Below the pieces are notes generated by a model. The model saw only the letters and a list, made by a program, of their open reading frames with translations, had not been told where the DNA came from and ran no database searches. 64,000 nt of DNA from Nitrincola tapanii (lineage in GTDB: Bacteria; Pseudomonadota; Gammaproteobacteria; Pseudomonadales; Balneatricaceae). Where the stretch lies: assembly GCF_008368715.1 (NCBI RefSeq), contig NZ_SMRS01000001.1, positions 124,001-188,000 of the forward strand. Reading direction: 5' to 3'. Shown one piece after another: positions 17,896 through 27,081 of this stretch. Within the stretch, counting starts at the first letter, position 1; each line of letters begins with the position of its first letter. A program made the translations under genes and the position numbers.

Positions 17896-19014
17896 ATGGA
17901 GCTGAATAGCCCAGAAGAACTGATTGAAGATATACGCCAGGGCAAAATGGTCATCCTGATGGATGATGAGGATCGTGAGAACGAAGGGGATCTAGTGCTG
18001 GCTGCTGAAAAAGTGCGTGCTGAAGATATCAACTTTATGGCGATTCACGCGCGCGGTTTGATCTGTCTCACCCTGACACAAGAGCGTTGTGAGCAGTTGC
18101 AGCTGCCGTTGATGGTGCGCAGCAACGGTGCCCAGTTCTCGACCAACTTCACGCTGTCAATTGAAGCGGCTGCGGGTGTGACCACAGGTATTTCTGCCGC
18201 GGATCGTGCCCACACAGTGCGCACCGCGGTGAAGGCGGATGCACGCCCCGAAGATATCGTGCAGCCCGGACACATCTTCCCTTTGATGGCACAGCCAGGG
18301 GGTGTGTTGAGTCGGGCAGGTCATACCGAAGCCGGTTGTGATTTGGCGCGCTTAGCCGGTCTCACTCCAGCTTCTGTGATCGTTGAAGTGATGAACGACG
18401 ATGGCACCATGGCACGGCGTCCTGATTTAGAAAAGTTTGCAGCGAAACACGGTTTGAAAATTGGCACAATTGCCGATCTGATTCATTACCGTACTTTGAA
18501 CGAACACACCATTACACGCGAATCTTCGGGCATTTTACCGACCGAATACGGTGATTTTAACTACATCACCTACCGTGATGAGATTAAAGACTGTACGCAT
18601 TTAGCTCTGACTTTGGGGGATATTCATCCAGAGGAAGCGACCTTGGTACGTGTGCATACACGTTCTGAAGTCTTGCGTGATGTGGTCGGTGTCAGTTCAG
18701 CGGAAGAAAAAAAGTGGACCATGCGACGTGCGCTTAAACGTGTGGCGACAGAAGGCAAAGGCGTTGTTCTGCTGTTGGATACCGGTAATCGTGTTGATCT
18801 GGGGAGTGCCTTGGATCAGATTTTACAAAGCCGCAGCCCCTCAAAAGTTAATGTCAGTGCTTCCGGCGCCTATTTGACGGTGGGGACAGGGTCACAAATG
18901 TTGCGTGATCTGGGTGTGGGCAAAATGCGCCTACTCAGTGCACCGATGAAATTTAATGCGATCTCTGGTTTTAATCTAGAGATCGAAGAATATATTCCTT
19001 ACCAGGAAGACTAA
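17896..19014 (+). CDS. ribBA: 3,4-dihydroxy-2-butanone-4-phosphate synthase with degenerate RibA-like domain
   Basis: 372 residues. The N-terminal half (about 1-203) is an intact RibB: MDDEDRENEGDLVLAAEKV, then GHTEAGCDLARLAGL, making the four-carbon riboflavin precursor from ribulose 5-phosphate. The C-terminal half aligns with GTP cyclohydrolase II but has lost the zinc site: the place of HSECxTGD...RCDCG reads HTRSEVLRDVVGVSSAEEKK, with no cysteine pair. So only RibB activity is expected, and GTP cyclohydrolase II is supplied by ribA at 21437. Confidence 0.94.
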   Translation: MELNSPEELIEDIRQGKMVILMDDEDRENEGDLVLAAEKVRAEDINFMAIHARGLICLTLTQERCEQLQLPLMVRSNGAQFSTNFTLSIEAAAGVTTGISAADRAHTVRTAVKADARPEDIVQPGHIFPLMAQPGGVLSRAGHTEAGCDLARLAGLTPASVIVEVMNDDGTMARRPDLEKFAAKHGLKIGTIADLIHYRTLNEHTITRESSGILPTEYGDFNYITYRDEIKDCTHLALTLGDIHPEEATLVRVHTRSEVLRDVVGVSSAEEKKWTMRRALKRVATEGKGVVLLLDTGNRVDLGSALDQILQSRSPSKVNVSASGAYLTVGTGSQMLRDLGVGKMRLLSAPMKFNAISGFNLEIEEYIPYQED

Positions 19015-19026
19015 CGGGGTTAAGCC

Positions 19027-19500
19027 ATGTCTGTTGAAGTGTTTGAAGGGGATTTTGTCAGTGGTGAAGGTCGTTATGCGATCGTTGTGGGTCGTTTTAA
19101 CGCTTTTGTGGTGGAAAGTCTGTTGCAGGGCGCGTTGGATACGCTGAAGCGCCATGGTGTGAGTGATGAGCAGATCCGCATCATCCGTGTACCGGGTGCC
19201 TTTGAAATTCCTCTGGCGGTAAAGAAAATCGCTCAACAGAAGCGTGATGATGCCATCATCGCTTTGGGTGCGGTGATCCGTGGCGGCACCCCTCATTTTG
19301 AGTATGTGTCGGCGGAAAGCTCGAAAGGGATTGCGCAGGTGATGATGGATTTTGATCTGCCCATCGCGAACGGTATCTTGACCGTGAACTCGATTGAGCA
19401 GGCGGTGGAGCGTTCAGGTACCAAAGCCGGTAACAAGGGGGCAGAAGCCGCCATGTCCGCTCTGGAAATGGTCAGCCTGATGCGCCGTCTTGAGGCCTGA
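19027..19500 (+). CDS. ribH: 6,7-dimethyl-8-ribityllumazine synthase
   Basis: 157 residues, the usual length. It condenses the RibB and RibD products into lumazine. [47 protein letters not shown] (with the catalytic His) and [13 protein letters not shown] are family motifs. The gap after ribBA is 12 bases and nusB follows after 5. Confidence 0.97.
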   Translation: MSVEVFEGDFVSGEGRYAIVVGRFNAFVVESLLQGALDTLKRHGVSDEQIRIIRVPGAFEIPLAVKKIAQQKRDDAIIALGAVIRGGTPHFEYVSAESSKGIAQVMMDFDLPIANGILTVNSIEQAVERSGTKAGNKGAEAAMSALEMVSLMRRLEA

Positions 19501-19505
19501 TTTGC

Positions 19506-19982
19506 ATGAGCGATTCTGAAAACACCCCGAAAAAAACCAAGGTGTCCTTGACGGATAAACGTCGTAATGCACGTCAGTACACCCTGCAGGCGCTGTATCA
19601 GTGGCAAATGGCAAAACAGCCGGTCAATGAAATCGAAGCTCAGTTCCGTGTCAATAATGACATGGGCGATACCGATGTCAGCCTGTTTAGTCAGTTGCTG
19701 CGTGGCGTGACAGCGCATTGCCGTGATCTCGATCAAGCTTACTCTCTTTACCTGGATCGCTCGGTCGAAGATCTGGATCCAGTGGAGCTGGCCGTTCTGC
19801 GTATTGGCAGTTATGAGCTTCTGCATCGTCTTGAAGTGCCTTACCGTGTAGCGATCAACGAAAGTGTTGAACTCGCGAAGATCTTTGGTGCCACCGAGAG
19901 CCATCGTTATGTCAATGGCATTTTAGATAAGCTGGCACAGACGGCGCGTGCTGCTGAAGTGATAGCAAAACGCGGACGTTAA
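19506..19982 (+). CDS. nusB: Transcription antitermination factor NusB
   Basis: 158 residues. It binds boxA RNA with S10 (NusE) in rRNA antitermination. RRNARQYTLQALYQWQMAKQ at the front, LDPVELAVLRIGSYELLHR and VAINESVELAKIFGATESHRYVNGILDKLA are typical. Its TAA overlaps the thiL ATG by one base. Confidence 0.96.
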   Translation: MSDSENTPKKTKVSLTDKRRNARQYTLQALYQWQMAKQPVNEIEAQFRVNNDMGDTDVSLFSQLLRGVTAHCRDLDQAYSLYLDRSVEDLDPVELAVLRIGSYELLHRLEVPYRVAINESVELAKIFGATESHRYVNGILDKLAQTARAAEVIAKRGR

Positions 19983-20953
19983 TGGGCGAGTTTGAGCTGA
20001 TCCGTCGTTATTTTGCGACGCAGACTCCAACGCACACCTCAGTCCTGCTGGGCATAGGGGATGATGCGGCGCTGCTGCAGCCTGAGGCTGCTGAGCTGCT
20101 TGTGGTCTCTGTGGACAGTCTGGTGGAAGGGACACATTTTCTACCGGAGATCGCACCGGCTGATCTGGCGACACGTTTGCTTGGAGCTGCGGTGAGTGAT
20201 TTGGCGGCAATGGGCGCGCGCCCTGCCTGGTTTACCTTGGCGCTGACCTTGCCTGAGGCGAATCCAGATTGGCTGGCGGCTTTTGCTCAGTCCCTGTCCC
20301 AGCGGGCGACTGAGCTGGGGATTGATTTGATTGGCGGTGACACGACACGTGGCCCGCTCAGCCTGACTGCTCAGGTCATGGGCTGGGTGAAACCGAATCA
20401 GGTGATTCGTCGTCAGGGTGCCCAACCTGGGGATCTGATCCTGGTGACCGGCCAACTCGGCGACAGTCGAGCGGGTTTGCAAACCTTGCTGGAACAGGCA
20501 GCGGAAACCCCTGAGATTGCCTATCTACGCCAGAAATTTTATCGACCTGAACCGCGCTTGGCCTGGGCACAGCATCTTGCGCCTTGGGTGAGTGCGGGTT
20601 TGGATATTTCAGATGGGCTCTTGGCCGATTTAAATCATCTCTTGGCACCTGGTCATCTCGGTGCAGAGATCTACCTGGAGCAGGTGCCTGTCTCTGCGGC
20701 GCTGTGCCTTTACCAATCTGATTCTCATCAACGCTATCAATGGGCCTTAACAGGTGGCGAAGATTTTGAATTGTGTCTGACACTGCCAGCGGCACTCTGG
20801 TCGCAGCAGCAGTCTCAGTGGCAAGCACAGGGGATTGAGGTTCAGTGTATTGGCCAGGTGTCGGCACAGCCGGGGATTCGGGTCTGGCAGGGAGATCATC
20901 TCTTCCAACCTGAGCAGCAGGGCTATGATCATTTTCGGAGGCAAGATGGCTAA
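19982..20953 (+). CDS. thiL: Thiamine-monophosphate kinase
   Basis: 323 residues. It phosphorylates thiamine monophosphate to the pyrophosphate. GIGDDAALLQP, SVDSLVEGTHFL, GAAVSDLAAMGARPAW and ALTGGEDFELCLTLP are ThiL/PurM-superfamily motifs with the Asp-rich Mg-ATP site. Overlaps nusB by one base and pgpA by eight, so translation of all three is coupled. Confidence 0.96.
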   Translation: MGEFELIRRYFATQTPTHTSVLLGIGDDAALLQPEAAELLVVSVDSLVEGTHFLPEIAPADLATRLLGAAVSDLAAMGARPAWFTLALTLPEANPDWLAAFAQSLSQRATELGIDLIGGDTTRGPLSLTAQVMGWVKPNQVIRRQGAQPGDLILVTGQLGDSRAGLQTLLEQAAETPEIAYLRQKFYRPEPRLAWAQHLAPWVSAGLDISDGLLADLNHLLAPGHLGAEIYLEQVPVSAALCLYQSDSHQRYQWALTGGEDFELCLTLPAALWSQQQSQWQAQGIEVQCIGQVSAQPGIRVWQGDHLFQPEQQGYDHFRRQDG

Positions 20954-21422
20954 AACACCCGCTTCAGTCTGGCGTAATCCCATTCATTTTGTGGCGTTTG
21001 GTTTTGGCAGTGGAGCTGTCCCGAAAGCGCCCGGTACCTTTGGCACTTTGGCTGCGCTCTTGCCTTGGTTTTTCCTGGCCAGCTTGCCCCTTTGGGCTTA
21101 TGCCTGGGTATTGCTCTTGAGTTTTGCCATCGGGGTTTGGTTGTGTCAGCGCACCTCAGATGATATTGGCGTGCATGATCATGGGGGTATTGTCTGGGAT
21201 GAGTTTGTCGGCCTGTGGATCACCTTAATGGCGGTGCCGATGCAGTGGCACTGGGTGTTGCTGGGTTTTGTGCTGTTTCGTCTTTTTGATATCTGGAAGC
21301 TCTGGCCGATTCGTCAGTTGGATGCTCGTGTCGGGGGTGGCTTTGGCATCATGATCGATGATGTGATTGCCGGGGTGTATGCCGCTGTTATTTTGCAGCT
21401 GTTGTTGTTCTTTTTTAACTAG
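20946..21422 (+). CDS. pgpA: Phosphatidylglycerophosphatase A
   Basis: 158 residues from ATG 20946, preceded by GGAGG at ideal distance; longer in-frame starts run inside thiL. The membrane enzyme dephosphorylates phosphatidylglycerophosphate. [21 protein letters not shown], then [15 protein letters not shown] and [11 protein letters not shown] carry the acidic metal residues; about four membrane helices. Standard nusB-thiL-pgpA neighbour. Confidence 0.95.
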   Translation: MAKTPASVWRNPIHFVAFGFGSGAVPKAPGTFGTLAALLPWFFLASLPLWAYAWVLLLSFAIGVWLCQRTSDDIGVHDHGGIVWDEFVGLWITLMAVPMQWHWVLLGFVLFRLFDIWKLWPIRQLDARVGGGFGIMIDDVIAGVYAAVILQLLLFFFN

Positions 21423-21436
21423 CAGGAAGTCAACGC

Positions 21437-22045
21437 GTGTCTGTGCAATTTGTTGCTGAATCTAAGTTGCCTATGCCCTGGGGCGTGTTTCGTATGGTGG
21501 GATTTGAAGATACTGCCACGGGTAAAGAGCATGTGGCCTTGGTCTATGGTGAGATTGCCGATGGTCAACCTGTGTTGGCGCGTTTGCATTCGGAGTGCCT
21601 GACCGGGGATGCCCTATTTAGTTTGCGTTGCGATTGTGGGTTTCAATTGCAGGAGGCTTTGCGGCGTATTACGGAAGAGGGGGCTGGGGTACTTTTGTAT
21701 CTGCGCCAAGAGGGGCGTGGCATCGGTCTGCTGAATAAAATTCGTGCCTATCATCTGCAAGATGAGGGTGCCGATACAGTGGAAGCCAATGAGCGTTTGG
21801 GTTTTGCCGCCGATATGCGTGATTACAGCCTATGCTTACCTATGCTGAGATATCTGGGTGTCGAGCAGGTGCGCTTGATGACGAACAACCCGCGCAAGGT
21901 TAAGGCTTTGGAAGCGGCAGGTGTACAGGTGGTTGAGCGTGTGCCCTTGCAGGTAGGTAAGAATCGTCATAATGAGCAGTATTTAGAGACGAAGATGGAT
22001 AAGCTCGGCCATATGATGACCGATAGCCATTTTCCGAAAACCTAA
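21437..22045 (+). CDS. ribA: GTP cyclohydrolase II
   Basis: 202 residues, GTG start with AGGAAG nine bases upstream. First step of riboflavin synthesis: opens the GTP imidazole ring. The zinc ligands Cys54, Cys65 and Cys67 (HSECLTGD...RCDCG), [10 protein letters not shown] with the catalytic Arg, and [16 protein letters not shown] are complete. It compensates for the dead RibA-like half of RibBA. It faces dxs with a 28-base gap and no clear terminator. Confidence 0.96.
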   Translation: MSVQFVAESKLPMPWGVFRMVGFEDTATGKEHVALVYGEIADGQPVLARLHSECLTGDALFSLRCDCGFQLQEALRRITEEGAGVLLYLRQEGRGIGLLNKIRAYHLQDEGADTVEANERLGFAADMRDYSLCLPMLRYLGVEQVRLMTNNPRKVKALEAAGVQVVERVPLQVGKNRHNEQYLETKMDKLGHMMTDSHFPKT

Positions 22046-22073
22046 TCAGCGCTTATCTAATCTCGGCTTAACT

Positions 22074-23942
22074 TCATTTTTCACGTTTGTGTTGACAGGG
22101 GGATGAAGCCCACCAAGCGCGAATCTGTGCTTCGATCCCTGCGGCATCCAGCCCACATTCGGCCAGCTGCTCTTCGCGGCTGGCATGTTCTATCCAGCGA
22201 TCCGGAATGCCCAAAATTAACAGTGCATTGTCTGCATGTTCTTGCTGCAGATATTCCGCTAAAGCGGAACCTGCCCCTCCTACCTGAGCATGATCTTCCA
22301 GGCTAATCCATAAAGAATGTTGGGCTTGGAGTCTTTTCAGCATCGAGTGATCTAGCGGTTTGACTAGGCGCATATCGACCAGGGTTAAGTCCAGCGCTTC
22401 CGCGACAATGAGCGCTTGGGGTAGCAGGGGGCCGAAGTTAAGGAGTGCCGCCTGACTGCCCTGGCGCAACAGATGTGCTTGAGGTAAAGGTGGTGCTTGT
22501 TGGAGTTGCGGCAGTTCGCCAGCAGTCCCGCGCGGATAGCGTACGGCTGCCGGCCCTGGATGCTGGTAAGCAAACGCGAGCATCCGCTCAGTTTCTTGTC
22601 CATCTGCAGGTGTCAGCAGCAGCATCTCCGGTAGGCAGCGTAAAAAAGCCAAATCATAACAGCCGGCATGAGTCGCACCGTCTTCACCGACGAGCCCGGC
22701 ACGATCCACTGCGATCAATACATCCAACTTCTGCAGAGCGATATCATGAATCCATTGATCATAGGCGCGTTGCAAAAAGGTGGAATAGATCGCCAACACG
22801 GGTTTGCAACCGGCCACGGCAAAACCGGCCGCGAGCGTGGCAGCGTGCTGCTCAGCGATGGCGACATCAAAATAGCGCTCTGGGAATTTTTGTGAAAAGG
22901 CCACCAGATCTGAGCCTTCACGCATCGCCGGTGTGATCGCAACGAGACGCAGATCCTCCTGCGCCTGTTGGCACACCCAACGTGCAAAGTGATTACAGAA
23001 GCGCAAACGCCGAGCGCTGGGCTGAGTACTGGCTTGAGTGCTGGCCTGAGTCGAGACGCTCGCGTCTGTTTGGCTGGGGGATTCCAATTTATTCAGCGCA
23101 TGGAAGCCTACGGGATCGGCTTCAGCCGGTGCGAAGCCACGCCCTTTTTGTGTGATCAGGTGCAAAAATTGTGGGCCAGGTTGATTCAGCACCTGTTTCA
23201 GCGCAGGCAGAAGTTGCGCAAAATCATGTCCATCGATCGGCCCTGTGTAGGTAAAGTTCAAGGCTTCAAACAGGCTGGCGGTGGTGCGACCATCTAACTG
23301 AGGTTCGGTTGTGGCGCGGTGATTTGTCGCCAGATAGGTCGCCAGTCCTCCCTCATTTGGAGAGATGGACATGTCATTATCATTCAGAATCACCAGCAGA
23401 TTTGCTTGCGTGTGGCCAGCGTGATTTAAAGCCTCAAAGGCCATGCCTGCGGTCATGGCACCATCCCCAATTACCGCTACGCAGCGTTTCTCTTGTTGCT
23501 GTAATCCAGCGGCCAAAGCCATACCGAGTGCGGCACTGATAGAGGTGCTAGAGTGTCCAGTCCCAAAGGCATCATAGGGGCTTTCGCTGCGACTTGGGAA
23601 AGGCGCCAGACCCTGTTTCTGACGCATACTCAGCATCGCTTGGCGACGGCCTGTCAGAATCTTATGGGGATAACATTGATGCCCTACATCCCAAACGATG
23701 GCATCGTCTGGGGTATTTAATAAATAATGAAGTGCAATGGTCAGTTCGACGACGCCCAATCCAGCACCAAAATGACCGCCGGTTTTGGGCACGCAATAGA
23801 GCAACCATTGCCGGATCTCCTCAGCCACCTGAGGCAGTTGTGCGGGCAGGAGCTGGCGCAGAGCCTCTGGGCTGTCTAGGGTTTCCAGTAAGGGAATCGC
23901 GGGTGGGGTCGTTAAGAACTGATCACGCAACTCGTTACTCAT
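22074..23942 (-). CDS. dxs: 1-deoxy-D-xylulose-5-phosphate synthase
   Basis: 622 residues. A thiamine pyrophosphate enzyme that starts the MEP isoprenoid route from pyruvate and glyceraldehyde 3-phosphate. WDVGHQCYPHKILTGR, the TPP motif GDGAMTAGMAFEALNHAG with NDNDMSI, and DRAGLVGEDGATHAG in the transketolase domain are visible. A short Ser/Thr/Gln-rich tandem (QASTQASTQPS) sits in the linker near residue 300. Its ATG overlaps the ispA stop by one base. Confidence 0.97.
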   Translation of the reverse strand: MSNELRDQFLTTPPAIPLLETLDSPEALRQLLPAQLPQVAEEIRQWLLYCVPKTGGHFGAGLGVVELTIALHYLLNTPDDAIVWDVGHQCYPHKILTGRRQAMLSMRQKQGLAPFPSRSESPYDAFGTGHSSTSISAALGMALAAGLQQQEKRCVAVIGDGAMTAGMAFEALNHAGHTQANLLVILNDNDMSISPNEGGLATYLATNHRATTEPQLDGRTTASLFEALNFTYTGPIDGHDFAQLLPALKQVLNQPGPQFLHLITQKGRGFAPAEADPVGFHALNKLESPSQTDASVSTQASTQASTQPSARRLRFCNHFARWVCQQAQEDLRLVAITPAMREGSDLVAFSQKFPERYFDVAIAEQHAATLAAGFAVAGCKPVLAIYSTFLQRAYDQWIHDIALQKLDVLIAVDRAGLVGEDGATHAGCYDLAFLRCLPEMLLLTPADGQETERMLAFAYQHPGPAAVRYPRGTAGELPQLQQAPPLPQAHLLRQGSQAALLNFGPLLPQALIVAEALDLTLVDMRLVKPLDHSMLKRLQAQHSLWISLEDHAQVGGAGSALAEYLQQEHADNALLILGIPDRWIEHASREEQLAECGLDAAGIEAQIRAWWASSPCQHKREK

Positions 23943-24829
23943 TAATGATCACGCTCCACGATATACTGAGCCAAGGCGAGGAGAGGCTCCGCTCGGCTGC
24001 CAAAGGGGCTGAGTGCTGCGTTTGCTTGCTGATGCAGCGTTTGCAGTTTTTCCTTAGCGCCCTGTAAGCCAAGCAGTGCCGGATAGGTCGGTTTGTTCTG
24101 CGCGAGATCAGAACCGCTGGGTTTACCTAGAACTTCTGTGCAGCCTTCAATATCAAGGAGATCATCCTTGACCTGGAAGGCCAGACCTATGGCTCGACCA
24201 AATGCAGTTAACGCCGCTAACTCTTGCTCAGATGCCGCCGCCGCTTGAGCACCGAGCTGTAAGGCGGCGAGAATGAGCGCACCGGTTTTATGGGCATGCA
24301 TCTGTTCCAACTGCTCAAGGGTCAAGGCCTGGCCGACATGCGCCAGATCAAAGGCTTGCCCAACCACCATGCCACGATGTCCGCTGGCCTGAGCCAGGGT
24401 CGCCAGTAATTGTAACTGCTGGGCAGGCGTGTAGAGCTCTGGGCGGGCTTCACTCAACAGCTCAAAGGCGAGATTCAAAAGCGCATCCCCAGCGAGAATC
24501 GCGGTGGCTTCATCAAACGCGATATGACAGGTCGGTACACCACGCCGTAGCGCATCATTGTCCATGGCCGGGAGGTCGTCGTGCACCAAGGAGTAGCTGT
24601 GCAGCGCTTCAATCGCCGCCGCCGGCCAATCCGCAGCGGCTTCGGAACCGCCGCAAAAATCACAGGCCAGATACACCAGTGCCGGTCGAATACGTTTGCC
24701 ACCGTTGAGCAGTGAATAACGCATAGCCGCCTGTAAACGAGGGTGCAGGCTTGGGGCCTCCGTGACACTCTGTGCGAGCAGCGTTTCGGTGCGCTGGATG
24801 TAGTGTTGCAGCCGAGATTTTAGATCCAA
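23942..24829 (-). CDS. ispA: Farnesyl diphosphate synthase (geranyltranstransferase)
   Basis: 295 residues. It condenses IPP and DMAPP to farnesyl diphosphate. The first Asp-rich motif is DDLPAMDND, the second DDLLD; GGKRIRPALVYLA is the substrate lid. The start is a TTG at 24829: no ATG exists nearby, and AAGGAG lies nine bases upstream, so the rare start looks real and may lower expression. Sits between xseB and dxs. Confidence 0.95.
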   Translation of the reverse strand: MDLKSRLQHYIQRTETLLAQSVTEAPSLHPRLQAAMRYSLLNGGKRIRPALVYLACDFCGGSEAAADWPAAAIEALHSYSLVHDDLPAMDNDALRRGVPTCHIAFDEATAILAGDALLNLAFELLSEARPELYTPAQQLQLLATLAQASGHRGMVVGQAFDLAHVGQALTLEQLEQMHAHKTGALILAALQLGAQAAAASEQELAALTAFGRAIGLAFQVKDDLLDIEGCTEVLGKPSGSDLAQNKPTYPALLGLQGAKEKLQTLHQQANAALSPFGSRAEPLLALAQYIVERDH

Positions 24830-24842
24830 CTTATTGCGCTCC

Positions 24843-25085
24843 TTATTCGCTGCCCGACTCAGTAAAGGCTTGGCGTTGAAGTTGTCCTTGCTGTTCCACT
24901 AAGATCTGCACTTTTTGTTCGGCTTGGCTGAGAACTTCCTGGCACTGTCGGGTTAGGCGTACACCCTCTTCAAAGGCTTTTAGCGCATCATCCAGGGTGA
25001 GATCACCTTGTTCCATCTGTTCAACCAAGGTTTCCAAGCGGGTTAGTGAGCTTTCAAAGTCTTGGATTGGGTGGGATTCACTCAT
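24843..25085 (-). CDS. xseB: Exodeoxyribonuclease VII small subunit
   Basis: 80 residues. It pairs with XseA to degrade single-stranded DNA. FESSLTRLETLVEQMEQGDLTLDDALKAFEEGVRLTRQCQEVL is the diagnostic helical core. First gene of the leftward xseB-ispA-dxs operon; divergent from pomA, with 168 bases between the starts. Confidence 0.95.
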   Translation of the reverse strand: MSESHPIQDFESSLTRLETLVEQMEQGDLTLDDALKAFEEGVRLTRQCQEVLSQAEQKVQILVEQQGQLQRQAFTESGSE

Positions 25086-25253
25086 CTTTTTGGCCCTTTC
25101 AAAATAAGCTTTGCACGTTACCCAACAGCAGAGGAGGGGTCAACGAAATCTATCAGAGAAACCCTCGATATAGCAGGTGAACCCCTAGGTAAATCTGTTA
25201 TGATTTCACCCTTAAACGCCCGTATCACGGTTGAAAGTTTTGAGGGAGCTGCT

Positions 25254-26024
25254 GTGGATATAGCAACGTTAGTCGGCCTTTTAGGATCCTTCGCAATTAT
25301 TATTGCGGCGATGGTGTTAGGAGGTGATCTAGGGATATTTGTTAACCCACCATCACTGTTAATCGTGATCGGGGGGTCTTTGTTTGTCGTGTTGATGAAG
25401 TTCACGCTGGGTCAGTTTTTAGCGGCAGGCAAGGTGGCCGCTAAAGCCTTTATGTTTAAGTCGGTGAACCCTGAAGACATCATAGCGGAGACTGTGGAGT
25501 TGGCGGATGCAGCGCGTAAAGGCGGGCTGCTGTCTTTGGAAGATAAGCAGGTTTCCAGTGACTTTATGCAGCGTGGTATCCAGCTCTTGGTGGATGGTCA
25601 TGATCCAGAGGTGGTGCGCACGCTGTTGAATAAAGAGGCACGTTTGACCTATCAGCGCCATGATTTTGGCTCGAAAATTTTTGCAGCGATAGGAGATGTG
25701 GGCCCTGCTATGGGCATGATCGGTACCCTTGTGGGTCTGGTACAGATGCTGTCCAACATGAGTGACCCGAAAGCGATCGGCCCGGCGATGGCGGTGGCAC
25801 TGCTGACAACGCTCTATGGTGCGATGCTGGCGAATATGTTTGCTTTGCCCGTTGCCGATAAGTTGAATCTGCGTCGTGATGAAGAGGCGCTGAATAATGC
25901 GCTGATCATCGATGGTCTGCTGGCAATTCAGGCCGGGCAAAACCCTCGTGTTATCGATCAGATGCTGCGTAATTATTTACCTGAGAAAAAACGTCTGGCT
26001 AAGGCAGCTGAGGCGGGAGGTTAA
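25254..26024 (+). CDS. pomA: Sodium-driven flagellar stator protein PomA
   Basis: 256 residues from GTG 25254, which has GAGGGAG upstream and yields MDIATLVGLLGSF; upstream in-frame codons to 25062 have no family counterpart. Four membrane helices and a large cytoplasmic loop. PEDIIAETVELADAARKGGLLSLE, GDVGPAMGMIGTLVGLVQMLSNM and DPKAIGPAMAVALLTTLYGAMLANM match Vibrio PomA closely. Stator A subunit, Na+ coupling inferred from that resemblance. No flagellar genes are near. Confidence 0.93.
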   Translation: MDIATLVGLLGSFAIIIAAMVLGGDLGIFVNPPSLLIVIGGSLFVVLMKFTLGQFLAAGKVAAKAFMFKSVNPEDIIAETVELADAARKGGLLSLEDKQVSSDFMQRGIQLLVDGHDPEVVRTLLNKEARLTYQRHDFGSKIFAAIGDVGPAMGMIGTLVGLVQMLSNMSDPKAIGPAMAVALLTTLYGAMLANMFALPVADKLNLRRDEEALNNALIIDGLLAIQAGQNPRVIDQMLRNYLPEKKRLAKAAEAGG

Positions 26025-26030
26025 GCAGGG

Positions 26031-26960
26031 ATGAGTGCCGAAGACGAATGCGACTGCCCTCCCTGTAAGAAAGGGTTGCCAGCTTGGCTGGCCACCTTTG
26101 GTGATTTGATGTCACTGCTGATGTGTTTCTTTGTCCTCCTACTTTCCTTCTCGGAAATGGATGTCTTGCGCTTTAAGCAGCTGGCTGGTTCGATGCGTGA
26201 AGCTTTTGGTGTGCAAGCGCAGATCAAGGTGGAAGATATCCCCAAAGGGACTTCAATCATTGCTCAGGAGTTTAGTCCAGGGCGGCCAGAGCCGACACCG
26301 CTCAACGAAGTACGGCAGATGACCACCGATGTTGAGCTGCATACACTGGATGTGCGCTCGCTGGAAGGTGAGTCCATGATTCGTGACCAGCAGGCGGCGC
26401 TGGAAGAGCTGCGTGAGATGCAGGAGGAACAAGCACGTCGTGAAGCGGTGCAGTTTGCTATGGCCTTGTCTGCAGAGATAGGTGATGGTGCCGTGGAGGT
26501 CGAAACCGATGGCACTAAGATTATCATTCGCGTGCGTGAGCAGGGTTCGTTTGAGTCCGGCTCGGCTGAGCTGCGTTCTGAGTATATTCCCGTGATTGCC
26601 AAGATTCGTGATGTGTTGCTGAATGTCACGGGTAAGGTGGCGGTGGAGGGTCATACTGACAGTATTCCCTATACCGGTCGCCGCTTTGAATCCAACTGGG
26701 ATCTTTCGGCGGCCCGCTCTTTGGCCGTAGCACATGAGCTCTTTGCCGATCCACGCATGAATCAGTCACGCTTTACGGTGTCCGGTTATGCCGCCAGCCG
26801 GCCTTTAGTGCCGAATGACACGCCCGCGAATCGTGCCCGTAACCGTCGTGTGGAGATCATCGTGCAGAAGGGGGATGATGAGGAGTTGCTGGAACGCATT
26901 CAGTCTCGTCCAGATGGGGATACCGAAGGTTTACCCTTAACACCACGAGAAATTTTCTAG
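26031..26960 (+). CDS. pomB: Sodium-driven flagellar stator protein PomB (OmpA-like)
   Basis: 309 residues. CDCPPCKKGLPAW then TFGDLMSLLMCFFVLLLSFSEMDV is the single membrane helix, with the ion-binding Asp25. A plug and linker follow, then an OmpA-like peptidoglycan-binding domain (about 165-290) with VEGHTDSIPYTG, NWDLSAARSLAV and NRARNRRVEI. DIPKGTSIIAQEFSPGRPEPTPL is almost as in Vibrio PomB. It lies 6 bases after pomA. Confidence 0.94.
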   Translation: MSAEDECDCPPCKKGLPAWLATFGDLMSLLMCFFVLLLSFSEMDVLRFKQLAGSMREAFGVQAQIKVEDIPKGTSIIAQEFSPGRPEPTPLNEVRQMTTDVELHTLDVRSLEGESMIRDQQAALEELREMQEEQARREAVQFAMALSAEIGDGAVEVETDGTKIIIRVREQGSFESGSAELRSEYIPVIAKIRDVLLNVTGKVAVEGHTDSIPYTGRRFESNWDLSAARSLAVAHELFADPRMNQSRFTVSGYAASRPLVPNDTPANRARNRRVEIIVQKGDDEELLERIQSRPDGDTEGLPLTPREIF

Positions 26961-27081
26961 GCGGCAGGCTTCTTGCCGAGGCGGAGTAGGTCGATGCCTG
27001 TTGCAGCCTGCTGGTTAAGGTGAGCTGTCGGGGCGGTCGTTGCGTAAAGGTTAAGTCCATTTGCTTAACTGGGAGCCTGTT

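Noticed and set aside
25062-25253. Longer start for pomA
   Set aside because: The extension overlaps the xseB start and is not found in PomA; GTG 25254 has a strong ribosome site.
26961-27081. Hairpin CGGCA...TGCCG after pomB as terminator
   Set aside because: Stem of only five pairs and no T run.
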